A stretch of 64,000 bases of DNA from Anaerofilum faecale (GTDB lineage Bacteria > Bacillota > Clostridia > Oscillospirales > Ruminococcaceae). The notes under the pieces were generated by a model. That model was not told the DNA's origin. It did not search any database and saw only the letters and a program-made list of their open reading frames with translations. Both the position numbers and the translations under genes were made by a program. Shown here piece by piece: positions 25,708 through 33,818 of the stretch. Within the stretch, counting starts at the first letter, position 1; every line of letters starts with the position of its first letter. The stretch spans positions 1 to 64,000 of the forward strand of contig DXFV01000005.1 of NCBI GenBank assembly GCA_019114265.1. The letters are read 5' to 3'.

Positions 25708-25745
25708 AAACCTGTCTGTATTTCACTTTCAAAGGAGGCTGCCCC

Positions 25746-28268
25746 GTGAAACTTCTGGTATTGGACGGCAACAGCATCGTCAACCGCGCATTTTACGGCA
25801 TCAAGCTGCTGACCACCAAAAACGGCCAGTACACCAACGCCATCTATGGCTTTTTGAATATTCTGCATAAGCTTTTGCAGGACGAGCGCCCCGACGAGGT
25901 GGCCATCGCCTTCGACCGCAAGGCCCCCACCTTCCGCCACAAGCTGTACGACCAGTACAAGGGCACCCGCAAGGGGATGCCGGAGGAGCTGGCCGCCCAG
26001 ATGCCCCTGCTGAAGGAACTGCTGGCGGCGCTGGGGTTCGTGATGGTGAGCCTGGAGGGCTACGAGGCCGACGACATCCTGGGCACCCTCGCCGCCGCCG
26101 CCGAGGCGCGGGGCGACGAGTGCCGGCTGGCCACCGGCGACCGCGACAGCCTGCAGCTGGCCGGCCCGCACACGGCGGTGCTGCTGGCCTCCACCAGGGC
26201 GGGGCGCAGCGAGACGGTCGTGATGGATGAGGCCGCCGTGACCGAAAAATACGGCGTGTCCCCCCGCCAGCTGATCGAGGTGAAGGCGCTGATGGGCGAC
26301 ACCAGCGACAACATCCCCGGCGTGGCCGGGATCGGAGAAAAGACCGCTCTTGCGCTGATCTCCGCCTTTGGTTCGCTGGACGGCGTGTACGAGAACCTGG
26401 ACGACGGGCGCATCAAGCCCGGCCAGCGCAAAAAGCTGGCCGAGCACGAGGCCGAGGCGCGCCTGTCCCGCACGCTGGCCGAGATCGACTGCCATGTGCC
26501 CATCGACACCGCGCCCGGCCACTACCGCCGCACCGGGGGCGACCCCGCTGCCGCCGCCGCGCTGCTGGCCGGGCTGGAGATGCCCGCGATGCTGGAGAAG
26601 TTCGGCATGGAAGCGCAGGCCGCCCCCGCCGCCGACCTGCCCGCCGTTTCCGCCGCCCCGCTGGAAGGGCACCGGGTGGAGGGCGCCGCCTGCATCCTGC
26701 CCGCCGAGACCGGCTGGGCCGTGGTGGACGGCGATGGCGTCTGGCTGGCCGCCGAGCACAGCGAGGCGCTGACCGCCCTGCTGGCCGACCCGTTCGTGCA
26801 GCTGCGGGTGTTCGACGCAAAGCCGCTGTACAAGCAGGCGCTGGCCGCCGGGGTGCGCTGCAAAACCATCGCCTTCGACGGCGCGCTGGCCGCCTATCTG
26901 CTCAACCCCTCCGCCAGCGACTACTCCCCCGCCCGTCTGGGCGCGGAATACGGCATCCAGCCGGCGTTTGCCTGCGAGGAATGCCCCGCCGCGGGCATGG
27001 CCGCCGCCCTGCTGGACAAGCTGGACGCCGCCTGCCGCGAGGCCGGGATGGACCGGCTGCTGGAGGAGATCGAGCTGCCGCTGGCCGCCGTGCTGGCCGA
27101 GATGGAGCTGCTGGGCGTGCAGGTGGACGAGGAGGGGCTGGTGGAGTTCGGCGCCGAGCTGCGCGCCAGGCTGGAGACCCTGCTGGCCGAGATCTACGAC
27201 GAGGTGGGCTACACCTTCAACCTCAACAGTCCCAAGCAGCTGGGCGAAGCGCTGTTCGACAAGCTGGGCCTGCCGCCCCGCAAAAAGACCAAGAGCGGCT
27301 ATTCCACCGACGCCGACACGCTGGACAGCCTGCGCAATTACCATCCTGTCATCGACAAGATTCTGGAATACCGCGTGTATCAGAAGCTCAACTCCACCTA
27401 TGCCGAGGGGCTGTTGAAGGTGATCGGGGAAGACGGGCGCATCCACTCCACCTTCCGCCAGACCGAGACCCGCACCGGGCGCATCTCCTCCAACGAGCCG
27501 AACCTGCAGAACATCCCCATCCGCACCGAGCTGGGCAGCCGCCTGCGCCGGTATTTCACCGCGAAGGAGGGCTGTGTGCTGCTGGACGCCGACTACAGCC
27601 AGATCGAGCTGCGCATCATGGCCCACATCTCGGGCGACGAGGCGATGCGGGAGGCCTTCCGCCACGGCGCCGACATCCACCGCGCCACCGCCAGCCGCCT
27701 GTACCAGCTGCCGCCCGAGGAAGTGACGCCCCGCATGCGCAGCTCGGTGAAGGCGGTGAACTTCGGCATCCTCTACGGCAAGGGGGCCTACAGCCTCAGC
27801 CGGGACCTGAGGGTGTCTGTGAAAGAGGCCGACGACTTCATCAAAGCCTATCTGGGCGCCTATCCCAAGGTGAAGGAATATATGGACCGGGTGGTGGCCG
27901 AGGGCATCGAAAAGGGCTATGTGACCACCCTGTACGGACGCCGCCGCCTGCTGCCGGAGCTGTCCAGCTCCAACCGCAACATCCGGGCGCAGGGCGAGCG
28001 GATGGCGCTGAACACCCCCATCCAGGGCACCGCCGCCGACATCATCAAGCTGGCGATGGTGAAGGTGGCGAACCGTTTGGCCGCCGAGAGCCTGCAGGCG
28101 CGTCTGATTTTGCAGGTGCACGACGAGCTGATCGTGGAGTGCCCGCTGGAGGAGGCCGACAGGGCCGCCGCCATCCTGAAAGAGGAGATGGAGCAGGCCG
28201 CGCAGCTGTCGGTGCCGCTGACCGCCGAGGTGCAGCGCGGGCAGAACTGGCTGGAGGCGCACGGATGA
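25746..28268 (+). CDS. polA: DNA polymerase I
   Basis: 840 residues. N-terminal 5'-3' exonuclease domain: LLVLDGNSIVNRAFYG, LEGYEADDILGTLA, LATGDRDSLQL, MGDTSDNIPGVAGIG. The middle 3'-5' exonuclease region (about 300-480) is degenerate, without the DxE metal site, so proofreading is not expected; this is common in clostridial and Bacillus enzymes. Polymerase motifs: A DADYSQIELRIMAHISGD, B RSSVKAVNFGILYGKGA, C QVHDELIVE. AAAGGAG precedes the ATG. The stop overlaps the rimI start (ATGA). Confidence 0.97.
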   Translation: MKLLVLDGNSIVNRAFYGIKLLTTKNGQYTNAIYGFLNILHKLLQDERPDEVAIAFDRKAPTFRHKLYDQYKGTRKGMPEELAAQMPLLKELLAALGFVMVSLEGYEADDILGTLAAAAEARGDECRLATGDRDSLQLAGPHTAVLLASTRAGRSETVVMDEAAVTEKYGVSPRQLIEVKALMGDTSDNIPGVAGIGEKTALALISAFGSLDGVYENLDDGRIKPGQRKKLAEHEAEARLSRTLAEIDCHVPIDTAPGHYRRTGGDPAAAAALLAGLEMPAMLEKFGMEAQAAPAADLPAVSAAPLEGHRVEGAACILPAETGWAVVDGDGVWLAAEHSEALTALLADPFVQLRVFDAKPLYKQALAAGVRCKTIAFDGALAAYLLNPSASDYSPARLGAEYGIQPAFACEECPAAGMAAALLDKLDAACREAGMDRLLEEIELPLAAVLAEMELLGVQVDEEGLVEFGAELRARLETLLAEIYDEVGYTFNLNSPKQLGEALFDKLGLPPRKKTKSGYSTDADTLDSLRNYHPVIDKILEYRVYQKLNSTYAEGLLKVIGEDGRIHSTFRQTETRTGRISSNEPNLQNIPIRTELGSRLRRYFTAKEGCVLLDADYSQIELRIMAHISGDEAMREAFRHGADIHRATASRLYQLPPEEVTPRMRSSVKAVNFGILYGKGAYSLSRDLRVSVKEADDFIKAYLGAYPKVKEYMDRVVAEGIEKGYVTTLYGRRRLLPELSSSNRNIRAQGERMALNTPIQGTAADIIKLAMVKVANRLAAESLQARLILQVHDELIVECPLEEADRAAAILKEEMEQAAQLSVPLTAEVQRGQNWLEAHG

Positions 28269-28702
28269 GCTGGACAGTGGAACCGATGCGGCCGGAGGAG
28301 CTGGCCGTCTGCGCCGCCATCGAGCGGCACGCCCCCGACCCCTGGACCGAGGCCCAGCTGGCCGAGGAGCTTTCCTTTGAGGGGGCGCGGCTGTTCGTGG
28401 TGCGGCGGGGGGACGCCATCGCCGGGCTGGCGGCGTTCCAGCTGGCGGCCGACGAGGCCAGCCTGAACACCGTCACCATCCACCCCTCCTTCCGGCGGCA
28501 GGGGGCCGCCAGCGCGCTGCTGTGCGGGGCGCTGGAGGCGCTGAAGGCCGAAGGGGCGGCGGTCTGTTTTCTGGAGGTGCGCAGCCGGAACACGCCCGCG
28601 CTGGCGCTGTACGACGCGCTGGGGTTTTCCCGCGCCGGGCTGCGCAGGCGGTTTTTCACGAATCCCCCCGACGACGCCATCGTGATGAACAGGCTGCTGT
28701 GA
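28265..28702 (+). CDS. rimI: Ribosomal protein alanine N-acetyltransferase RimI-like (GNAT)
   Basis: 145-residue GNAT acetyltransferase. Acetyl-CoA loop region TVTIHPSFRRQGAASALL, then CFLEVRSRNTPALALYDALG, the usual RimI ending. The ATG overlaps the polA stop by four bases, and tsaD follows after 49 bp; rimI next to tsaD is a classic arrangement. RimI acetylates the N-terminus of ribosomal protein S18 in E. coli; in Gram-positives the target is less certain. Confidence 0.9.
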   Translation: MSWTVEPMRPEELAVCAAIERHAPDPWTEAQLAEELSFEGARLFVVRRGDAIAGLAAFQLAADEASLNTVTIHPSFRRQGAASALLCGALEALKAEGAAVCFLEVRSRNTPALALYDALGFSRAGLRRRFFTNPPDDAIVMNRLL

Positions 28703-28751
28703 GCGGTGCAGCCCCCCATTTTTCTGTATAAAACGAAAGGAAATTTCCGGA

Positions 28752-29758
28752 ATGTATATTTTAGGAATTGAATCGACCTGCGACGAGAGGCGGTGGCGGT
28801 GGTGGAGGACGGCCGGAAGGTGCTGTCCAGCACGATTGCGTCCAGCGCCGCCGAGCAGAACCTGTACGGCGGTGTGGTGCCCGAGATCGCCAGCCGCCGC
28901 CACATCGAATCGATCAGCGCCACCGCGCGGCTGGCGCTGGAACAGGCCGGGCTGCCGCTGTCCGCCATCGACGCGGTGGCGGTGAGCTTTGCGCCGGGCC
29001 TGATCGGCGCGGTGCTGGTGGGGGTGAACTTCGCCAAGGGGCTGGCCTATGCCGCGGGCAAGCCGCTGATCCCGGTGCACCATCTGCGCGGCCATGTGGC
29101 CGCCCTCTATCTCACCCACCCCGCGCTGGAGCCGCCCTTCCTCTGCATGGTGGCCAGCGGCGGGCACAGCCACATCGTGCAGGTGGAGAGCTACACACGC
29201 TTCCGGGTGCTGGGCCGCACGGTGGACGACGCCGCCGGCGAGGCGTTCGACAAGGTGAGCCGCACGCTGGGGCTGGGATACCCGGGCGGGCCGGCCGTCA
29301 GCCGCGCCGCGCAGAGCGGCGACCCCAGGGCCTACAAGCTGCCGGTGCCCCATGTGGACGGCCGCTACAACGTGAGCTTTTCCGGCCTGAAAACCGCCGT
29401 GCTGAACGTGGTGAACCAGGCCAAAATGAAGGGCGAGGAGGTCAGCGTGCCGGACCTGGCCGCCAGCTTCGAGTGGCGCATCACCGACATCCTGGCCGAA
29501 AAGCTGCTGCTGGCCGCCGCAGACACCCACGCCCCGGTGATCTGTCTGGCGGGCGGTGTGGCCGCGAACCGCCAGCTGCGCAGCCAGCTGGAAGCGGGCG
29601 CCAAAAAGCTGGGTATCCGGCTGCAGCTGCCCGCTTTGCAGTACTGCGGCGACAACGCCGCCATGATCGCGGCGCAGGGATACTACGAATATCTGGCCGG
29701 GAATCTGGCCGGCCCGGACCTCAACGGCCTGGCCACTTTGCCCATCGACTATCAGTGA
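28752..29758 (+). pseudogene. tsaD: tRNA N6-adenosine threonylcarbamoyltransferase TsaD, single-base frameshift near the 5' end
   Basis: TsaD transfers threonylcarbamoyl to A37 of ANN-decoding tRNAs. The gene starts with MYILGIESTCDE (28752-28787) in one frame; the expected continuation TAVAVVEDGRKVLSS is in the next frame from 28793 on. Inserting one base (C) between 28788 and 28789 restores a 335-residue protein of normal length, with VPEIASRRH, VHHLRGHVAALYL (metal-binding His pair), VASGGHSHIV, FSGLKTA and LQYCGDNAAM intact. TsaD is essential in most bacteria, so a sequence error is as likely as a real mutation. A GTG at 28793 could start a protein lacking the first strand of the ATP-binding fold, probably inactive. 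Confidence 0.9.
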
Positions 29759-29802
29759 CCGCGCAGAGTGCCGCAAATCTGTACCCCGTTCAAATACATA
29801 TT

Positions 29803-29844
29803 GTCCCGGTTCTGCAATTTGTGCGCAGAATCGGGACTTTTTTT
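29803..29844 (+). terminator. Terminator of polA-rimI-tsaD
   Basis: GTCCCGGTTCTGC (29803-29815) pairs with GCAGAATCGGGAC (29825-29837), followed by seven T. Confidence 0.9.
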
Positions 29845-29930
29845 GCTTTGTGTGTGCGTTCCTCGCACACATTTGTATGTTCTGTATATTTTTCGTTCAC
29901 TTTTTGTTAAATAATTATGAAAATTAGCCC

Positions 29931-29959
29931 TGTTTTTTATCCGCACGATTCGCTATAAT
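29931..29959 (+). promoter_or_regulatory. Promoter of serC-serA
   Basis: TATAAT at 29954-29959 in an AT-rich stretch; 17 bp upstream is only a weak -35 (TGTTTT, 29931-29936). Confidence 0.6.
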
Positions 29960-30010
29960 TAGTAGCAACACTTTGGTGTGTTAAAGCAACTGTTTCAGGA
30001 GGGAGTACAA

Positions 30011-31093
30011 ATGGCAAGAGTATACAACTTCAGTGCAGGTCCGTCGATGCTGCCCGAGCCCGTTCTGCGCACCGCACAGGCGGAATTGATGGAGTACGGG
30101 TCGTCCGGCCAGTCTGTGATGGAGATGAGCCACCGAAGTAAGGTATTCGACGCCATTGCCAAAGACACCGAAGCCCGGCTTCGCCGTGTGCTGAACGTCC
30201 CCGACAACTACCGCATCGGCTTTTTCCAGGGCGGCGCCTCCACCCAGTTCGCGATGGTGCCGCTGAACCTGATGACCACCGGCGCCGCCGACTACCTCGT
30301 CACCGGCAACTTCTCCAAGCGCGCCGCCAAGGAGGCCGCCAAGTTCGGCAGGGTGAACATCGTGGCCAACACCGCCGACTGCAACTACACCGCCATCCCC
30401 GATGTGGACGCGCTGGAATACTCCAAAGACGCCAGCTATATCCATATCTGCGAGAACAACACCATCTTCGGCACCCGCTTCACCAAGCTGCCCCAGGTGG
30501 AGGGCATCCCGCTGGTGGCCGATATGTCCAGCTGCATCCTGTCCCGCCCCACCGACGTGAGCAAATACGGCCTGATCTATTTCGGCGTGCAGAAAAACGT
30601 TGCCCCCGCCGGCATGGCCATCGCCATCGTGCGGGAAGATTTGCTGGGCAAGGCTGGGCCCGCCGTGCCGGATATGCTGAACTACAAGACCATCATCGAC
30701 GCCGACAGCATGTACAACACGCCGCCCTGCTGGTGCATCTACATGACCGGCCTCGTGCTGAAATGGATCGAGGAGGAAGTGGGGGGCCTTGCCGCGATGG
30801 AAGCGCGCAACAACGAAAAGGCCGCGCTGCTGTACGACTATCTCGACAGCCAGGACTTCTACAAAAATCCCGTCAACAAGCCCGACCGCAGCATCATGAA
30901 CGTGACCTTCACCAGCCCCGATCCCGAGACCGACGCGCTGTTCTGCGCCGAGGCGGCCAAGGCGGGCTTTGTGAACATCAAGGGGCACCGTCTGGTGGGC
31001 GGCATGCGGGCCTCCATCTACAACGCGATGCCGCGCGAGGGCATCGTGGAGCTGGTTGCATTCATGAAACAGTTCGCCGCACAGCACGGCTGA
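30011..31093 (+). CDS. serC: Phosphoserine aminotransferase
   Basis: PLP-dependent class V aminotransferase of 360 residues, second step of serine synthesis. NFSAGPSMLPEPVL is the SerC N-terminus; FFQGGASTQFAMVPLN binds phosphate, ADMSSCILSRP carries the Asp that contacts PLP, and YFGVQKNVAPAG has the Schiff-base Lys. C-terminal GHRLVGGMRASIYNAMP is conserved. The start at 30011 follows AGGAGGGAG; a longer in-frame reading from 29978 lacks support. serA follows after 22 bp. Confidence 0.96.
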   Translation: MARVYNFSAGPSMLPEPVLRTAQAELMEYGSSGQSVMEMSHRSKVFDAIAKDTEARLRRVLNVPDNYRIGFFQGGASTQFAMVPLNLMTTGAADYLVTGNFSKRAAKEAAKFGRVNIVANTADCNYTAIPDVDALEYSKDASYIHICENNTIFGTRFTKLPQVEGIPLVADMSSCILSRPTDVSKYGLIYFGVQKNVAPAGMAIAIVREDLLGKAGPAVPDMLNYKTIIDADSMYNTPPCWCIYMTGLVLKWIEEEVGGLAAMEARNNEKAALLYDYLDSQDFYKNPVNKPDRSIMNVTFTSPDPETDALFCAEAAKAGFVNIKGHRLVGGMRASIYNAMPREGIVELVAFMKQFAAQHG

Positions 31094-31115
31094 ACCATCG
31101 AGGGGGAAACATATC

Positions 31116-32279
31116 ATGTATACCATCAAAACGCTGAATTCCATCGCGGCGGCGGGTCTGGCACGGCTGCCGGCCGCCCAGTTCGCGGTGGACAACAACG
31201 CCGACGCGCCGGCCGGTATCCTGGTGCGCAGCGCGAAGATGCACGAGATGCCGCTGCCCGATTCCCTGCTGGCCATCGGCCGCGCGGGGGCGGGCGTGAA
31301 CAATATCCCGGTGGACGCCTGCTCGGAAAAGGGCATCGTCGTCTTTAACACCCCCGGCGCGAACGCCGGCGCGGTGGCCGAGCTGACCATCGGCGGCCTG
31401 GTGCTGGCCAGCCGCAATGTGGCCCCCGCCATCCGCTGGGCCGACGCCCTGAAAGGGCAGGGCGACGCGGTGCCCGGCATGGTGGAAAAGGGCAAAGGCC
31501 AGTTTGTCGGCCCCGAGCTGCGCGGCAAAAAGCTGGGCGTGGTGGGGCTGGGCGCCATCGGCGTGAAGGTGGCCAACATGGCCCTGCACCTGGGCATGCA
31601 GGTGTACGGCTACGACCCGTATATCTCGGTGGAAGCGGCGTGGAACCTCTCCGGCGAGGTGATACACTGCGCACAGCTGGGCGAGATCCTCTCCCAGTGC
31701 GACTACATCACCCTGCATCTGCCGGTGAACGCCAGCACAAAAGGCTTCCTCAATGCGTCGGCGCTGGTCTCCTGCAAACAGGGCGTGCGCGTCCTCAACT
31801 TTGCCCGCGGCGAGCTGGTGGACAACGAGGCCCTGCTGGCCGCGCTGGCAGCCGGCAAGGTGGCCGCCTATGTCACCGACTTCCCCTGCGAGGCGCTGCT
31901 GGACCAGCCGGGCGTGACCTGCATCCCGCATCTGGGCGCCTCCACCCCCGAAAGCGAGGAAAACTGCGCCGTGATGGCGGCCGACGAACTGGCCGACTAT
32001 CTGCTGAACGGCAACATCACCAACAGCGTGAACCTGCCCGCCGTCACCCAGGCGCGTGCCGGCGACAAGCGCATCTGCGTGATCCATAAAAACGAGCCCG
32101 GCCTGATCGCCGGCATCACCGCCGTGACCACCGGCGCGGCGCTGAACATCGAGAACATGGTGAACAAGTCCCGCGGCAATATGGCCTACACCATGCTGGA
32201 CGCCACCGGTGCCCTGCCCGCCGACCTGCAGGCCCAACTGGAAGCGATCCCCGGCGTGATCCGGGTGCGCATCCTGTAA
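31116..32279 (+). CDS. serA: D-3-phosphoglycerate dehydrogenase
   Basis: 387-residue NAD-dependent 2-hydroxyacid dehydrogenase, first step of serine synthesis. Rossmann motif VVGLGAIGVKVANMA, catalytic Arg in FARGELVDNEAL, and the His in IPHLGASTPESEENC. A C-terminal ACT domain (about 315-387, IHKNEPGLIAGITAV) suggests serine feedback. It forms an operon with serC; no serB phosphatase gene is adjacent. Confidence 0.95.
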   Translation: MYTIKTLNSIAAAGLARLPAAQFAVDNNADAPAGILVRSAKMHEMPLPDSLLAIGRAGAGVNNIPVDACSEKGIVVFNTPGANAGAVAELTIGGLVLASRNVAPAIRWADALKGQGDAVPGMVEKGKGQFVGPELRGKKLGVVGLGAIGVKVANMALHLGMQVYGYDPYISVEAAWNLSGEVIHCAQLGEILSQCDYITLHLPVNASTKGFLNASALVSCKQGVRVLNFARGELVDNEALLAALAAGKVAAYVTDFPCEALLDQPGVTCIPHLGASTPESEENCAVMAADELADYLLNGNITNSVNLPAVTQARAGDKRICVIHKNEPGLIAGITAVTTGAALNIENMVNKSRGNMAYTMLDATGALPADLQAQLEAIPGVIRVRIL

Positions 32280-32305
32280 ACGGCCTGCTGCGGATCTTCC
32301 GTTTT

Positions 32306-32344
32306 CCCCCGCCCGTCTTGAGCCGCGGGCGGGGGGCTCTTTTT
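32306..32344 (+). terminator. Terminator of serC-serA
   Basis: CCCCGCCCG and CGGGCGGGG arms, short loop, then TCTTTTT. Confidence 0.85.
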
Positions 32345-32519
32345 GCCCGCCGCGCCTGTTGGAAAGGGGTGAGCTTCGTGCGGACGAATCTGGTTCGAGG
32401 TAACGGCCCGGTACAGCCTTTCGGCGGATGACCCTCTGCATCGGGCGCAGGAACAGGGCGTCCGTCCGGCTGCGCCGTCCGATCGATATACCATCGACTG
32501 GCGAAAGGAGCCGAACCAA

Positions 32520-33284
32520 ATGAAAACGATCGAAGAGATGAAAACCGAGTGGCTGCGCGAGGAAGCGGCAGCCGTGATGCAGGGATGGGATTTTTCCCAT
32601 ATTCGCGGCCGGTACGAGGAGGAACAGGACCTGCCGTGGGACTACGAACGCGAGGTGCGGCGATATCTGCGGCCGGACAGCCGCATTCTGGACATCGACA
32701 CCGGCGGCGGGGAATTTCTGCTGTCGCTGGGGCATCCCGCCGCTCTCACCAGCGCCACCGAAGGGTACGCCCCCAATGTGCAGCTGTGCCGAAAGGTGCT
32801 GGGGGCACGGGGCATCGACTTCCGCCCGGCCGAGAGCGGCGGGGCGCTCCCCTTTGCGGACGCGAGCTTCGACCTTGTGCTCGACCGCCACGCGGACTTC
32901 AACATCCCGGAGCTGCTGCGGGTGCTGAAACCGGGCGGCGTCTTTGTCACCCAGCAGGTGGGCGGGCAGAACGACCGCGACCTGGTCCGGCTGCTGCTGC
33001 CCGGCCTGCCTGCCCCCTACCCCGACCTGTGTCTGGACAGGGTGCGCCGCCGCTTTGAACAGGCGGGCTTTGCCGTACTGCGCGGCGAGGAGGCCTTCCG
33101 CCCCATCCGGTTTTACAATGTGGGGGCGCTGGTGTGGTTTGCCAGGGTGATCGAGTGGGAGTTCCGCGGATTTTCGGTAGAGCGCTGTCTGCCCGGTCTG
33201 CTGACAGCACAGCGGACGCTGGAACAGACCGGATGCGTGGAAGGCACCATCCACCGCTTTCTGCTGACCGTGCGCAAACCCTGA
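32520..33284 (+). CDS. Class I SAM-dependent methyltransferase, substrate unknown
   Basis: 254-residue Rossmann-fold methyltransferase. Motif I is ILDIDTGGGEFLLSLG (an Asp-rich version of the usual GxGxG), the acidic ribose contact is SATEGYAPN, motif IV is FDLVLDRHADFN, and motif V region is RVLKPGGVFVTQQVGG. Such proteins are common in Firmicutes and annotated only generally. GAAAGGAG precedes the ATG at 32520. The 175 bp upstream hold no recognised gene. It is flanked by terminators and so is monocistronic. Confidence 0.8.
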   Translation: MKTIEEMKTEWLREEAAAVMQGWDFSHIRGRYEEEQDLPWDYEREVRRYLRPDSRILDIDTGGGEFLLSLGHPAALTSATEGYAPNVQLCRKVLGARGIDFRPAESGGALPFADASFDLVLDRHADFNIPELLRVLKPGGVFVTQQVGGQNDRDLVRLLLPGLPAPYPDLCLDRVRRRFEQAGFAVLRGEEAFRPIRFYNVGALVWFARVIEWEFRGFSVERCLPGLLTAQRTLEQTGCVEGTIHRFLLTVRKP

Positions 33285-33291
33285 TCTCTCT

Positions 33292-33323
33292 GCCCGACGG
33301 AGAAAACTCCGCCGGGCTTTTTT
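33292..33323 (+). terminator. Terminator of the methyltransferase gene
   Basis: GCCCGACGGAG and CTCCGCCGGGC (one mismatch) around AAAA, then six T. Confidence 0.88.
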
Positions 33324-33368
33324 CTGTTTTGCTGCAAAACGCATCCGCTTCTTTGGGGAAATCGCAGA

Positions 33369-33397
33369 TTGACAGCGCCGGTCTATATATTGTAAAC
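33369..33397 (+). promoter_or_regulatory. Promoter of the second blaI gene with operator 1
   Basis: TTGACA (33369-33374) with a -10 near TGTAAA (33391-33396). The sequence GTCTATA-tat-TGTAAAC (33381-33397) overlaps the spacer and -10 and resembles operator 2. Confidence 0.65.
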
Positions 33398-33413
33398 TGA
33401 AACTGCAAAGAGA

Positions 33414-33430
33414 GTCTATACCATGTAGAC
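33414..33430 (+). promoter_or_regulatory. BlaI-type operator 2 of the second system
   Basis: GTCTATA-cca-TGTAGAC, an inverted repeat with one mismatch per arm set, 33 bp centre to centre from operator 1. The half-site GTCTA differs from the ATTATACA half-site at 15.5 kb. Confidence 0.68.
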
Positions 33431-33448
33431 CGAAAAGGGGGGCATCCT

Positions 33449-33814
33449 ATGGAAACCTATCAGCTGGGCGAAGTGGAGCAGCGCTTTGCCGACCTGATCT
33501 GGGCCGAGCAGCCACTGACCAGCAGCCGTCTGGTGGAGCTGGCGGCCGCGGAACTGGGCTGGAAAAAGTCCACCACCTATACCGTTCTGCGCCGTCTGTG
33601 CCAGCGGGGGCTGTTTGCCAACGAGAACGGCACCGTGCGCGCGGTGCTGTCGCGGGAGGAGTTTTTCAGCCGCCAGAGCCGGGCCTATGTGCAGAACAGC
33701 TTCGGCGGATCGCTGCCGGGATTTATCGCCGCCTTCACCGGAAACCGCAAGCTGCAGCGGGAGGAGATCGAACAGCTGCGGCGGATGATCGAGCAGGCCG
33801 AAAAGGAGGAGTGA
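33449..33814 (+). CDS. BlaI/MecI-family transcriptional repressor, second copy
   Basis: 121-residue winged-helix protein: YQLGEVEQRFADLIWAEQPL, then the recognition helix region WKKSTTYTVLRRLCQRGLF. It is shorter than the copy at 15 kb. AAGGGG lies before the ATG. Its partner M56 gene begins four bases after its stop. Tandem operators upstream imply autorepression. Sequence similarity to the other copy is limited, so the two probably regulate different genes. Confidence 0.9.
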   Translation: METYQLGEVEQRFADLIWAEQPLTSSRLVELAAAELGWKKSTTYTVLRRLCQRGLFANENGTVRAVLSREEFFSRQSRAYVQNSFGGSLPGFIAAFTGNRKLQREEIEQLRRMIEQAEKEE

Positions 33815-33818
33815 GTCC

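Noticed and set aside
24624..28262. 1212-codon open frame on the minus strand through polA
   Set aside because: Only the part to 25610 is dusB. The rest is antisense to polA, which has all its motifs; long shadow frames are expected at this GC content.
28793..29758. GTG-started intact tsaD without a frameshift
   Set aside because: It would lack the conserved MYILGIESTCDE strand, which is present just upstream in the other frame after a ribosome-binding site, so a frameshift is the better explanation.
32345..32519. In-frame open stretch upstream of the methyltransferase as a longer N-terminus
   Set aside because: The frame is open for about 45 codons but has no ATG, GTG or TTG; a good ribosome-binding site marks the ATG at 32520.
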